A stretch of DNA of 64,000 bases, taken from Prosopocoilus inquinatus. Lineage: Eukaryota; Arthropoda; Insecta; Coleoptera; Lucanidae. The stretch lies in NCBI GenBank assembly GCA_036172665.1, contig CM069878.1, positions 23,487,501 to 23,551,500 on the forward strand, written 5' to 3'. This document shows, piece after piece, positions 1 through 11,445 of the stretch. The notes beneath the pieces were generated by a model. It did not search any database, had not been told where the DNA came from, and saw only the letters and a program-made list of their open reading frames with translations. The position numbers and the translations under genes are program-made. Numbering within the stretch: the first letter of the stretch is position 1; each line of letters opens with the position of its first letter.

Positions 1-185
1 CTACATTTTTTGCATGACCCCAAAGAAAAAAGTCAAGTGGTGTCATGTCGGGAGGCCTAGAAGGCCATTCAAATGCACTTCTGCGTCCAATCAATTTACC
101 AGAAAAAGTTTCGTCTAGAAATTTCGAATATTCCTCCGAACATACTTTTAAATTCACAAGAAAATTTTGTTCGACGAATTCATTA
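1..185 (-). pseudogene. Transposase C-terminal fragment (IS630/Tc1-mariner, DUF4817 type)
   Basis: Read on the minus strand, this stretch encodes a DDE-transposase tail with the motifs GRRSAFEWPSRPPDMTPLDF and FFLWGHAKNV. This is the usual third-aspartate region of arthropod transposases of the kind found whole at 8743. No start is present and the rest lies beyond the left edge. It is a relic of a DNA transposon, with no sign of function. The protein continues off the window towards its C terminus, so its true end cannot be judged. Confidence 0.7.
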
Positions 186-604
186 CTGTCAGGAGGTCAA
201 CGGTGGACACTTTGAACACCCCAAAAAGAAAATTGTTGAGTATTAAAATATGTGAGGCGTTGTTATGCATAGATCTAAAAAATTTCTAAGGTAACTCGAT
301 ATCTCGAAAACGATTAAGTTTAGGTATGTGGAGTTTTATAAAATTTCTTTTTAGAATTTTGAGTAGAACTGAAATATCGCATAAAATATACGGTGACCCA
401 TTTAAAAAAGTAACTTTGTTTTCCTACGACTTTTTGACTGACCCTCTATACTTAATTTTCCTTCTGTAATAGATTATTTAAAGCCCTAAAACTTTCGTAT
501 TTAACATTTTTCGCTAGCTGTCTTATTTTAAGAAATAATCGACCGTTTCCATACATAAGCGATGTATCAGCAACTTTGTAAATAATGGTTTTTACAAGTA
601 AGCA

Positions 605-790
605 AAAGCCATCTTTGCATCCTCAGAAAATTGGAGCGTGGGCAGCTCTTAGTCGCTGAAGGCTCACGGGTCCCATTTTTTTTTTTTTTTGAGGGAAGAC
701 TTAATGCTCACCGGTACAGCACTAAGATTTTGGAACTTTTCTGAATCAAGTCGATGACACTGAGCTTCTTGGAGGATTTTTGCTGCTGGA
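605..790 (+). pseudogene. DDE transposase fragment, second family
   Basis: On the plus strand the translation includes PQKIGAWAALSR, a gap, then RLTGPIFFF and EGRLNAHRYS. This resembles the block between the first and second catalytic aspartates of Tc1/mariner-like transposases (the VGVWAA...GPIFF region). A T-run at 679-692 and stop codons break it. It points the opposite way to the fragment at 1-185, so it is a separate insertion. No inverted repeats were found around it. Confidence 0.5.
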
Positions 791-1439
791 ACACTGAATT
801 TGTTACGCGAATATTATGACAATCGAATTGTCAGTCCAAACACAAACAATAACTCCACATCAGATTCCATCAGATTCCTTTCTGAGGACTTTATGTATAC
901 TTATATATACAGTGTGCCCGGATTTCGTAGGGACAACATGGGTAAGTTCTGTATTTGAACAGCTAGAGAGATGATTAAACTAGCAAAAAGGTGCAGGTTC
1001 GAGAGCTCATTAATAATTCATTTTCAAATATTACTTGTCACAGCCAACTTGGACAAAATTTTACAAAAACCAATCCCCTAATTTCTTTTATTTGCCGTAA
1101 CTTTTTTGTTACTTAAGGTATTAAGATGTGACTTGAATTAATTTACATGATAGTTTAAGTACTTTTATGGGCACTTAATAAAACTAATTTCATTTTTGAA
1201 AATTTTCAGTAATCTAACCTAACCTTAAAATTTTAAATTGGTATCCCCTAACTTTTTTTCCCTTTTAAGAGAGAAGAAGGAAGAAAATTCTAGCACTTTA
1301 ACGGCAACTTTATCTTTAGGAAAATTTGTTAAAATGTCTTTCGATCCGTTTTGCACCAAAGGTTTAAAACGTATTTTTAAAACCCAAAACTTTTTTTTTT
1401 TCAACTAACAATACCATAAAGAATTATACCATAAAGAAT

Positions 1440-1795
1440 TTATTGGGAAATCCGAAAGATAAAGTTGATATTGAACAGAAATCTGGAATTTATGAAATTA
1501 AGTGTAACGAATGTACCAGTAAATATATTGGATAAACAAAAAGAAATATATTAACACGTTTTAAAGAACATTTAAGTCACCGCAGGTACAATAGGTTTGA
1601 GAAATCAAGTATTGCAGAAGATATTTACAATACAGGACACGGTATTATTAAGGATAATTTAAAACTCATTAAGGAAGTTTCAAATAAGGGAATTAAATGC
1701 TTACGAAAGTATTTTTATTCGGAAAAATAAAAACAATTTAATGAATTCAGACAACGGATCAATACCTAGTTCCGTATTATTTGATTTACTCTAAT
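1440..1795 (+). pseudogene. Penelope-like element, GIY-YIG endonuclease fragment
   Basis: The plus strand encodes GIYEIKCNECTSKYIG, a stop, then RFKEHLSHRR and IYNTGHGI. This is the GIY-YIG nuclease module that ends the single polyprotein of Penelope-like retroelements (reverse transcriptase followed by GIY-YIG). An in-frame stop follows the YIG motif at about 1534, and the reverse transcriptase part is absent, so this is a 5'-truncated dead copy. The tail runs on to the hammerhead at 2256-2298, which is likely the same element's end. Confidence 0.7.
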
Positions 1796-1865
1796 TGTAG
1801 GTTGTTATTTGACGGTTCATATTTAGATATATATGATTATTTTGACTATTATGATTATTATTTGT

Positions 1866-1925
1866 TAGATCTTAAGTCAAAACTTGGCCGCTACATGTCG
1901 TACTTTTTATGTCAAAATCATCCGC
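1866..1925 (+). repeat. Dispersed repeat shared with 50681-50730
   Basis: About 50 bp (TCTTAAGTCAAAA, then TTGGCCGCTA, then ATGTCG and TATGTCA) recur in the same orientation at 50681-50730, between two gypsy LTR copies. Here it lies in the presumed 3' tail of the PLE relic. Its origin is unknown. Confidence 0.6.
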
Positions 1926-2255
1926 AAGATGTCGCTACCTAAATGACATATAAAGGGGTGTTAGAGACCGTTAAGCGCATTTGCCCTGGAGATTTGATAA
2001 GGAGAGGAAGGATAAGATCTTTTTCCGGATCTTTGGACTATTTATTTCCGTATTTCCGTGTTGTTTGGTTAGAACTTATTTGTAAAGTTTTTCTGACAGT
2101 TAATTTTAGATCTCTATATATTAATTTATATTTACTTTCATTTAAACATATATATCGTTCAGGATGATTAGATTGTTGTTAGTTTTAACATTTTTATGAT
2201 TTTATTAGAATGATTAGGTTGTTTTTAGATCTTTTTAGTGCTTTTAAGCTGGTAG

Positions 2256-2298
2256 CGTACTGAAGATGGCAATTTGGCTGCCGAAATACGTATCTACG
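2256..2298 (+). ncRNA. Hammerhead ribozyme (PLE class A)
   Basis: All type I hammerhead parts are present in order. Stem I is CGTA (2256-2259) with TACG (2295-2298). The core CTGAAGA is at 2260-2266. Stem II is GGCA (2268-2271) with TGCC (2279-2282), then GAAA at 2283-2286. The tiny stem III is TAC/GTA (2287-2292), with the cleavage triplet ending at C2294. Short palindromic stem III is known for hammerheads of Penelope-like elements, which may act as dimers. The GIY-YIG relic upstream fits. Cleavage activity is inferred, not shown. Confidence 0.75.
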
Positions 2299-2304
2299 GA
2301 TATA

Positions 2305-4070
2305 AAAATTATTGTGTGTATTTAATGTAACCGCTACAACAAAGACAAAGAAATTGTTAATTTGAATAAAAATAAAGTGTTTGGATAAATGTCTTGAATG
2401 ATACAGCAGATAAAATATTTCTGAGACAAATAAAAGTATTATACAGCACGTTTCTTAATTTGATTGTAGAGAAGCGATAATAACTCACAAGTTGTCAATC
2501 TTAAGACCATAAACTGTGATATGGTTAGAAAGCTCGTAGAGAGCACTATCCAAATATACTATAATGTACAGGATGTTCCAATTGAAAACAATGACTAATT
2601 TTACAATACGCGAACTGAACCGTAGTGTTCTTGAGAGTCGCAAGGTTTATGAAAATCGGTTGATTGTCGTACCAATAAAATTGACAATTTGGCAGACGAT
2701 CAAACATGACCCATTTTTTGCATTAAATTAAAAATAACTGGGTAAATACTAAAAATAAGTAAGTAAAATGTCATATCATTTTTATCATCTCTTTAAGGGC
2801 TAATCGAAACTGCAATAAAATATATAGTGTTCCATTTAAAAAATAATAAGTTAGGTTTGTAACTTATTAAATGAACAATCTGTATATTTGAAAATAAATT
2901 TAGATTATGCGGAATGAAAACCTACACAACTTTTGTTAAGACCTTTTCTTGATGAAATGAATTTAAAGAGGTATTTTTGGACTTTTCCAGAGGTTTGGGA
3001 AACCCTGTATATAAAAAATGAAATCCTGTACTGGATCTTGAAAATTTGCGCGAAAAATTTGAAGTTTGAATAGAAACGTCAAAAGTGACTGGCTGAATAA
3101 GAATTAAATGCAAACATGCGTCGTATGGTCGGTTGCATCGCCAACTCTAATTCGTTTTTCAGTTGATCACTTATTGTAAATAATTGTCTCGGTGCATACG
3201 AAGCTTTAAGGTGCTTCTGAAGTTTGATTGTTCTATGCCCATTTGGAATTTAAAGGTGCATTTACAGTACATTACAGAACGCTTTCTCGCCTTCTGGAAA
3301 ATGATTCAGAATAAAATTATTTATCCCTGATTAGGCGCCTAACCACACGCTATTACCTCGTCGAATTAGTATTCCACAGTTGATTTACGGCTCTGAAGAT
3401 GTAATAGTTACCCGATGAGTTACAAAGAAATGCGACAGGTGATGGCATTGGCATTTGTGAACGTGACCACTATGCACAATAAAAAAACAGTGTTTTACGT
3501 TTATGTGCTGCATTGTTTGCCTGCGTTTGTCTTCGCAATTATACGAATGCCGCGAGAAGTCGCGAATTGATAGGGATCTTTTACGTGATTTAACTTTACT
3601 GAGTTGACTCAAATTATATAACGTAATTTATTTGTTGTGAGTCTACTTTTCGATAACGACTTCCATCCAGTATTCGTACCTACTCTCTGAAATAATACAG
3701 AAGGTAACATCATCTAACAAAATCCTTGAGAAAAAAGCAGTTATCAAAAGGAAAACATGCTTCGACTTTTGATTCATGAAACTCGGATACTAAATCGTTA
3801 ACGATCAAATTTAATGATTATTAAATTACTGAGGACAGATTTTCTCAATAAAAAATTTCCTTAAAACATGGTCTCCAAAAAATTTACCGAGTATAATTTC
3901 TACAGGAATTATTCTCGTATTAAAAATGAAGTGAAAATGGTTAAATTGAAGCTTCGCATAATCCTGGACAGAACAAACCAGAAAGTAGTTTATCCTAAAT
4001 CATTTTACAAAAGAGAGATCGCCAACCCTAAAATTAGAGTCTATGTGGGCCATCGTTTACTCATAAATCT
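2305..4070. other. No recognised gene
   Basis: The stretch is AT-rich and non-coding to my eye. Short insect-repeat motifs of the type TACAGGATGTTCC (2570) and TATAGTGTTCC (2821) suggest old transposon ends. The open frames here, including one at 3868-4188 running into the minisatellite, have no recognisable motif. Confidence 0.5.
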
Positions 4071-4072
4071 TC

Positions 4073-4168
4073 AGCGACTTGCCGTCACCGATTCACCGTC
4101 ACCAATTCGTCGTAGAAGCAATTCGTCGTCGTCCCAATTTACCGTCCGTCCAAATCGCCGTCGCATGT
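4073..4168. repeat. Minisatellite arm, left (inverted partner at 4640)
   Basis: These are degenerate units of about 14 bp built on CCGTCACCAATTCGTCGT. The same units occur on the opposite strand at 4640-4737 (GACGACGAATTG, GGCGACGATGAATTGG). The two arrays face each other across about 470 bp, like terminal inverted repeats made of tandem repeats. Confidence 0.65.
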
Positions 4169-4639
4169 TACTGCTTTATTTATCTTAATGAGCTTTAAAA
4201 CACTTTCTGACTATTTTAGATATCCAAGTTATATCTACGAATTGAATGAAGACAACTATAATTTCAGTACATTTCAAGTAATTTAAAATGGGCTGTACTA
4301 TTATTTTTCTATTACAAACCAAAATAAATTCTTAATTACAGTACGACCATCATAAGACACAAAATTAAGAAGAAATTGGTGCTGTTAGCACATAATCATA
4401 ATTATATTTTTTTTAATGGAATCCCATTTTTTATAATTTCAAATGACGAGCTTTCATGAATCAATATCTCGAAAACAGTCGACTTTTGATGTGTAGTGAT
4501 TTCGATTTATGAATGAATTTATGAATGAATGAATATTTCTTCCTAGAAGAGCAAAAAAAATATCTGTTTCTTTATCTTTGTATCACATTTAATTAACTAC
4601 AAATTATTTTATTTTATTACCTGTATTTAAAACTTTAAT

Positions 4640-4737
4640 CGTTGACGGCGATTTTACCGACGACGAATTGTACCTACGGAGAATCGGCGACGATGAATTG
4701 GCGATGGCAAATCGGCAACGGCGAATTGTCTGTGATC
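4640..4737. repeat. Minisatellite arm, right (inverted partner at 4073)
   Basis: About six degenerate units of roughly 14 bp around GACGACGAATTG, the reverse complement of the units at 4073-4168. The core resembles the TACGACAATTGG unit at 7866-8040 and 12372-12530. Confidence 0.65.
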
Positions 4738-4759
4738 TCAAATCTTCGTCCCTAGGTAA

Positions 4760-7000
4760 GGACATAATAACATTTTTAACTGAAAAGAAATTGCTTTTAA
4801 ATGGTGAATATGTCCTCCAAAGTTTACGAGATTTTCGGTTTCTAGATAATGAAGTCTAAATCAAATAAAAAATTAATAATCCACTCTTCATGATAAGTAG
4901 CTAATAAAATCAATTCCAAAAAAGAAATATGAAAATATCGTAAAGTAAAAAAAATTGAATCAGACAAGAATGGACAGTAAATTTATTCTAACCAATTTGG
5001 AGAAAAAAAAAATACTTAAAATGCAAACACAATATAAAAAGTACACAAGAAAGAATAGATATTTATAAAATCAAAAAAAAAAAACAAAACGGAGGAGAAA
5101 TTGAAGTTGAAACGAAGCAGAAGTGGAAATGTCATAAAAATATTCAAGAATGACATCTAACAGAGAAAGAAAGATACTTTAAAATTATTAGCAATATTGA
5201 GAGCTGTCTACAGGTTTGGTGTAACACTGCGTAACGGACAACTTTTTTGGTTATGATTTCATTGTTAATTATATTTTAATTTAGATTAAATTTAAACAAA
5301 ATTTAATTTAAGCTTATAGAACGTTTAAATATTTTTCCGTCTACAAAATAGGTTAAGAATAAGAACGATATTATAACATGTACACTGCTTTCCAGAATTA
5401 CCCTTCCACCAAAATTAAGCCGTGGTCTGAAGGAATACTTCAAAAAGATTCAGTTTCACATAGTTTCATTGTTTCCCCGAAGGAATGTGAGGGAATAAAT
5501 AAAGCTGCTTGGAGTTACATTAAAATCTGTTTTAAGTATTGTTGAAAATATCTAAATAATGTTTCACCATCCTTGTTATACACTGACAATGAGTTTCAAA
5601 TCTATTCCCGTAGGTGTAAAGACAACCTCCTCTCATTCACATGTAGCCGACATTTAGATATCTGCAGCTGTAAAAGAAACGTTATTGCAAAAAGGGAAAA
5701 GAAAGTGTCAACATGCCTTAAAGCCTTAAGCCTCAAAGGTTACAACTGTAGGCAAAAGCACTAAACAGAATTCCTGAACGTCCTTAACTGAATGTGTACA
5801 ATGTAAAGTTTACGATCAACTAGACGGTGACCTCTTCATTTTACATCGCAGAAAGAAACGGAACGTTGCCTAACACAGAGGTTTAAAAATATACAGGATA
5901 TTTACCTTCGCGTATTTATATAACATGCATGCGAAATTTTATTATTCCAAAAGGTCGATTCGACAATGATTATATATGCATGATATTCCATTGTTTATTG
6001 AGTGGATGGATGATGCACTAGTTCTGTGCTTAGTGCTTAAAAATGCACACAGCCCAAGGTTGAGAGAAATTTGTAATTGCGTAAGGCCTATTAATTGCGA
6101 GAGACATCGCTTTAATGCTCGTTGTATAATGTTTGCTTTTGTAAATGGTAGGTTTCAGAAATGAATGTTTGTGTTCGGCGCGAATTTGAGGAAAATGTCA
6201 AGAGTAATTGAACGTAATTGTGCTAAGTTTTTCTTAGGTTATCATTACAAGGATACGAGAGATGATGCCTAGTTTCTATATATGCACACGAAAATTAACG
6301 ATTCCTTCACATTTTGACGCAACAGCTTTAACCAATGAAGGGAAATACTTGAACTAACTGTCATTGAGAACTTTAAATTAACTACAGCTGAAAAATACGA
6401 GAGCACGTCAAGCGACATGTTAATGCAGTCAATCTAGCACGTACAGATGTCTAATTTAATATTCTGAAACTTGTATTAGACTGCCAGGATTCTCCTTATT
6501 TAACGTCAAACGTTCCATCAGAGAATATTTGTATGCGTCTATGTAAGGAAATTGGGCAGTAATTGTTTACATTAAATCCTGCAGCACAGATACGCGTAAG
6601 GCATAAGTTCACAATCAGCATAAAATTTCGCAAAGGTAATATTCATTAACAAAAAAAGACTCGTATAAAAGTAATGTTCTTGTGGAATTCACACAAATTA
6701 ACCGTACAAGGATTATTATAATTGTCCTCAATCGTGTCAGTGATTTTCATCGTTAACCTGTTTCAGTGACTAAATCAAATTAGAATTCGAAAATAGATTC
6801 GAGTCGCCGCAACATTTTTTTTAACTTTGAAAGAATAGAAGTTTTTGATTTCAGGAATAACTTTTAATAATCGAGATTGACCGTTAATCGTTGATTGTAA
6901 TTGACACTAAAAAATGTCGCCTGTGCCCGTGTATAGTAGACTTCTTAATTTGTGAAGGACTTCTGTTCACTTTTTAATGTTTCATTTTTATGAACAGATA
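4760..7000. other. No recognised gene
   Basis: Long AT-rich stretch. I see no coding motif, inverted repeat or RNA gene. The open frames of 60-63 codons in it look like chance. Confidence 0.5.
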
Positions 7001-7530
7001 AAACAGCGACGATCGCTTTTTGACCTAACATTGCAGTAGGATAGACAAATTGAAGCGGATTTGCTCCTAATAAGTTCCCCACGCAAGGCGCCAATGCTTG
7101 CTGTCAAAGCATAATGAAACTTTTAAAAATTTTGTTGAAAATTGTTTTTCATTGCAGTGAGAACCTCGAGCAGCTTCTGTATAGCTGTTTCAGCCCTGCT
7201 TGGAGCTTCGTCAGAAGAGCAATCATCAGCAGAGACGTAGCTCGACGTTCCCACTGCAAACCAAAAACGACTTGTCCAATTTATTCGCAATTGCGATGTT
7301 ATAGTGATGAACAGATAAAACAGCGACGTCCTACGATCGCTTTTTGATCTGACATTGCAGTAGGATAGACAAATTGAAGCGGATTTGCTCCTAATAAGTC
7401 TCCCATGCAAGGCGGCCGTGCTTGCTGTCAAAATATAATGAACAAACAGGGCTGAAACAGCTGCACAGAGGCTGCTCGAGGTTTTCCCTTCAATCAAAAA
7501 CGATTTACAACAAAATTTTTAAAAGTTTCA
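7000..7530. repeat. PLE terminal-repeat cluster, class B
   Basis: Two rearranged copies of a dispersed repeat, recognisable by GATAAAACAGCGACG, GCAGTAGGATAGACAAATTG and GCTTGCTGTCAAA. The same family recurs at 12655-13580, 42345-42390 and 54645-54925. One decayed hammerhead lies on the minus strand at 7171-7220. A second copy at about 7447-7480 keeps only the GAAA side on the plus strand (GGGCTGAAACAGCTG). Open frames across it on both strands are shadows of the repeat. The hammerheads tie it to Penelope-like elements or to related retrozymes. Confidence 0.65.
7171..7220 (-). ncRNA. Hammerhead ribozyme, decayed (class B)
   Basis: On the minus strand the core CTGACGA is at 7208-7214, a stem II pairs AGCTC with GGGCT, and GAAA is at 7088-relative position 7088+100, that is 7188-7191. 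Stem III has mutated from CAGCTG to CAGCTA, and stem I pairing is poor. It is probably inactive. Confidence 0.5.
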
Positions 7531-7689
7531 TTTTTAATTACGAAATTTAATATTGTATTTATCTTTGCTTTAGACTTCTTTAATTTTGAACGTTTCATTT
7601 CATTTTACCCAATTTAAGGACTCGCTTTTTGAAAGAGCATGTGCAATATGAGCAAGCAGAATATAGAAAAGCCCGTTGAAGTCTTGTCA

Positions 7690-7825
7690 GGATCTCAGGA
7701 GCGGAAGTATATTTTTGTGTGTGTAAAGTGTTCCATGGCTTTGTTACTTCCAAATCTCCTCGCCGTTGAAAAGGAAGTAGTGTAGTATTTTCTCCCCAAC
7801 ACTAAAGGGTACCTGAAGAGAGTAA
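7690..7825 (+). repeat. Dispersed repeat shared with 28197-28330
   Basis: The two loci share AGTGTTC, then ATGGCTTTGTTAC, then CAAATCTCCTCGC and GTTGAA, about 120 bp in the same orientation. At the other locus a fold-back MITE lies directly upstream, so this copy may show the empty site. Confidence 0.65.
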
Positions 7826-7865
7826 CAACAACAATGTTAATCCTTATGTCCTATTGCGTAGCGCG

Positions 7866-8040
7866 ACAATTCGGTGTACGACAGATTGGATTGGTGTATT
7901 ACAATTTGGTGTGTGACAATTGGGTGTACACAATAAAACGGTGTACGACAATTGGGTGTACGACAATTTGGTGTACGACAATTGACTGTACGATAATTGA
8001 GTGTACGACAATTAGGTTTACGCGATAATTCGGTGTACAG
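7866..8040 (+). repeat. Minisatellite with TACGACAATTGG units, left
   Basis: About ten degenerate units of 15-16 bp on GGTGTACGACAATTGG. It directly abuts the left arm of the large transposon at 8032. A second array of the same unit in the same orientation lies just past the right arm at 12372-12530. The 64-codon open frame here is the repeat read as protein (CTTI units). Confidence 0.8.
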
Positions 8041-8284
8041 AGTGGACCATTTTTGAAGGTTTTCCAGGGTTTCCTAGTCACAATATCTTGGCAATTTGAT
8101 GAGATACTCTGAAAATTCAAAAACTCTTTTATTCAGCAATGAACGTAGTTCTAGCTGACGTTATTGTCTTTCATACAAGTCGCAGCAGTTTAGCGAAACC
8201 GAATATAACTTTAAAATTTTAAATGGAAACCGCAGTTGGCTATGACACCAGTAAATTGCTTGTTTTCTTACCTTTTCAAAAATA

Positions 8285-10225
8285 CAGCGTGGAAACTAAG
8301 TAGCGGATAAAATCCATAACTCCGTTAATATTTGTAACAAAGCAAAAATCTAAAAGGGATATAGCGATTCAAATTACAGCGCATAAGAAGAAGTATATTT
8401 TGAGATATTTTCATGAATTTTTTTTTAAGTTATGACGTCATCAAGATTTTTTTTAAATGACAACCTATATTTTTTATTTTTTATTTCGGTGGGTTTTTTT
8501 AACCTACTTTCAACAGTATAAAATTTTGAATCGAAAACATAACAAAAAATTCAAGAAAAACGGCCATAAAAGTTTAATTGTAAAGTTGAAGAAATTAACA
8601 GAATATCTAGTTAGCTAGGTGTAAAACAAACAAAATTTGTTTGATTGACAAGAACTTGTAAATACCTATCACAATAAAGTGAGTATTTTTATTCCCTGTG
8701 GATAGTAGGAGTTACACTAATTATTAAAAACCTTTTACCAAAATGGTGTTGCTGACTGAAAAACAAAGAATTGAAATTCTAATGATGATTGGGTATGGCG
8801 ATCGAATTAGAACTCATCAAGAGGTGTGTCGACTTTTTATAGACAAATATCCTGATCAGCAAATAAGTCAATCCACAGTCAGCAGAATAGAAAATAAATT
8901 TCGAAATTACGGTATTGTGAAAGACCTTCCAAAAACTGGCCACCCTAAGACAAAATTAATTGACGATGTGCAGCTTGATATTTTACTAGAAATAGAAAAT
9001 AATCCGCATTCGACTAGTCGAGACATTGCTTTAGAGCACAACCTGAGCCATACCTCGGTACTGAAACTTTTAAAAATGCAAAAGTTTCATCCGTATAAAG
9101 TAAAATTAGTCCATGAGTTAGCAGAAACTGACTATGATCATAGACAAGAATTTTGTGAAGAAATGTTGGAAATTTGCAATCGTGATCCAATGTTCTCGCA
9201 GCGTATAATTTTTTCTGATGAGGCAAGTTTTACTTTACATGGAACTGTTAACAGACATAATTGTCGATATTGGTCTAGCGAAAATCCCCACTGGATGCAA
9301 GAAGCTCATACTCAACATCCCCAGAAGCTCAACGTATGGACAGGAATTGTCGGTGACAGAATTTTAGGTCCATTCTTTATCGAAGGTAATTTAACTGGTG
9401 AGAAATATCTACATTTCTTACAATTCGAATTAGTACCTGCATTGGCGATATTATTTCCTAATGAAAATGACTGTGACGTACCAAACAATAACATTTGGAT
9501 GTAACACGACGGTGCTCCGCCACACTACGCAGTTGATGTGCGACGTTATTTGGACGAGATGTTCCCAGGTAGATGGATAGGAAGAAGAGGTCCAATGGAA
9601 TGGCCAGCTAAATCCTCTGATCTAACGCCATTACACTTTTTCTATGGGAGTACTTAAAAAGCAAGGTGTATAAAAATAGACCTAACAACTTAGATGATCT
9701 TAAAGAAAGAATTCGACAGGAGTGTAGGTTAATAACACCTCAAACTATTCAAAATGTAATAAATGAATTTTATGAGCGTCTTGGGTATTGTCAGTTGGTG
9801 CATGGTCGTCAGTTTGAACATTTATTGTGATTTCAATGACTGTCAAAATCAAATTTTGTTTATTTACACCTTAATTTTGTTTCGTTTTAAACCTAGCTAA
9901 CTAAATGTTCTGTTTATTTCTTCAACTTTACAATTAAACTTTTATGACCGTTTTTCTTGAATTTTTTGTTATGTAATCGTTCAAAAATTTTATACTGTTG
10001 AAAGCAGGTTAAAGAATCCCATCGAAATAAAAAATAAAAAATATAGGTTGTCATTTAAAAAAAATCTTGATGACGTCATAACTTAAAAAAAATTCATGAA
10101 AATATCTCAAAATATACTTCTTCTTATGCGCTGTAATTTGAATCGCTATACCCCTTTTAGATTTTTGCTTTATTATAAATATTAACGGAGTTATGGATTT
10201 TATCCCCTACTTAGTTTCCACGCTG
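8285..10225 (+). mobile_element. IS630/Tc1-mariner element with about 360-bp TIRs (inner)
   Basis: A 1941-bp element starting CAGCGTGGAAAC and ending GTTTCCACGCTG, flanked by TA at 8283-8284 and 10226-10227. TIRs run about 8285-8646 and 9850-10225. They match closely except for a roughly 17-bp indel near their inner ends. It carries one transposase pseudogene in the plus direction. It sits inside the arm of a related element. Confidence 0.85.
8743..9830 (+). pseudogene. DDE transposase of the inner element (one stop, one frameshift)
   Basis: The first 253 codons are open from ATG 8743. They begin with a helix-turn-helix half typical of arthropod DUF4817-type transposases (STVSRIENKFRNYG), followed by a second HTH (TSRDIALEHNLSHTSVLKLL) and the first catalytic Asp in FSDEASF. 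A TAA at 9502-9504 falls just before the second Asp (HDGAPPH), probably a C-to-T change in a Gln codon. A frameshift near 9640 precedes WEYLKSKVYKN and the stop at 9828-9830. By manual count 36 residues separate the second and third Asp (SSDLTPL). It would cut and paste the element at TA, but as read it is inactive. Confidence 0.85.
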
Positions 10226-10399
10226 TATATAACTCGATACATTTATTTTCATAAACAACAAAATTATTGAATGTTTTCATTTTTCTATCGCAACAAGGAA
10301 TGAATACGACACCAAGTAGGCTTAGATTGCTAAATTCAACAAATGAAGAAAAAATCATAATATGACGCCGTCCGTCAAAATTAAAAGAGGTGATGTTAC

Positions 10400-11445
10400 G
10401 ATGATTTCTTACGATAATTTGGAGAAATGGGACATGCTTACTGCATATATCGAGAGCGGGAAGGATTTAATTACAACATCCGAAATATACTTCATTAGAT
10501 ACCCAGAAAGATTCAAGAGTTTATAAGAGAATTGAAAATAAATTAAAATTATATGGTGCTTTTGAGAAACCCAAACCAAAAAGGTCCAGTAAAGCTGAGA
10601 AAGAAAATGAGGTTGTATACTTCTTGGCTTTGGTTGAAGCCAATCCAGATATGTCTTCGAGAGAAATAGAAAACGATATAGAAGTAAGTAAAACAAAAAC
10701 TTTACGAATTTTACAAGATCATAAATTTAGACCATACAAATAGAGTGAATCGTTTTCTATATCCGGAAGATTTTCAAAAATGGACAAAATTTTTTCAATG
10801 GTACTTAACTAAGTGTAGATCGGACAATACTTTCCAAAATAACATCATTTGAAGTGATGAAGCCCGATTTACCAGCGACATTTAATAGTCATAATCATCA
10901 TCACTGGAGCAATGAAACTCCTCATATCACAACAACTCGACGTCGGCAAAGGCGGTTTGGAATGAATATTTGTTGTTTTTTTTTAAAAGAACAAGTTACA
11001 CTATTTTACGTATGAGAAAAATTTGAATGCTGCTATCTATGATGAGTTGCTACATATACATTCGACACAACTTTTGATTAATATGCAGGATAATGAAAAA
11101 GAAGCAGCATGGTTTCAATTAGATGGAGCACCACCACATGCTTCATTTTTAACTCAAAATGTTTTAAACCGGCGTTTTCCTGAGAAATGGATTGGTCCTA
11201 ATGGACCTATAAAATGGCTTCCAAGCACACCGGATATAACGCCCCTAGATTTTTTCTGTGAGGCAATTTAAAGAACTACGTTTATTCGAAACAAAATAAT
11301 ACTATCAATGTTTTACAAAATAATATAGAAAAAGCTTTTTGCAAAATTTCACCACTTCAAATTCAAAGCGCAGTGTTAAGAAACCTTCTTTCTTTTTTAA
11401 CGTTTTCTATCGAAGAGTTTTTTTCTTTAAAAAATTACCTGTAGT
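10400..11445 (+). pseudogene. Degenerate transposase of the outer element
   Basis: Broken frames on the plus strand give an N terminus (KRGDVTMISYDNLEKWDML), a helix-turn-helix (SSREIENDIEVSKTKTLRIL) and the catalytic end. The end is open at 11023-11271, with LDGAPPHASF, FPEKWIG and STPDITPLDFF. Spacing between the second and third Asp is again 36 residues. Several stops and shifts separate these pieces. The first codons lie in the TIR, so the mirrored start can be read on the minus strand at 11864. It is related to, but clearly different from, the inner element's transposase. Confidence 0.75.

Noticed and set aside
3868..4188. 106-codon open frame
   Set aside because: Its end is the minisatellite, and the rest has no motif.
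7123..7497. 124-codon minus-strand open frame and similar frames at 12908-13701
   Set aside because: They read through the class B hammerhead repeat in several rearranged orders. The shared peptide follows from the repeat, not from a gene.
7834..8120. Open frames with CTTI repeats
   Set aside because: Translation of the TACGACAATTGG minisatellite.
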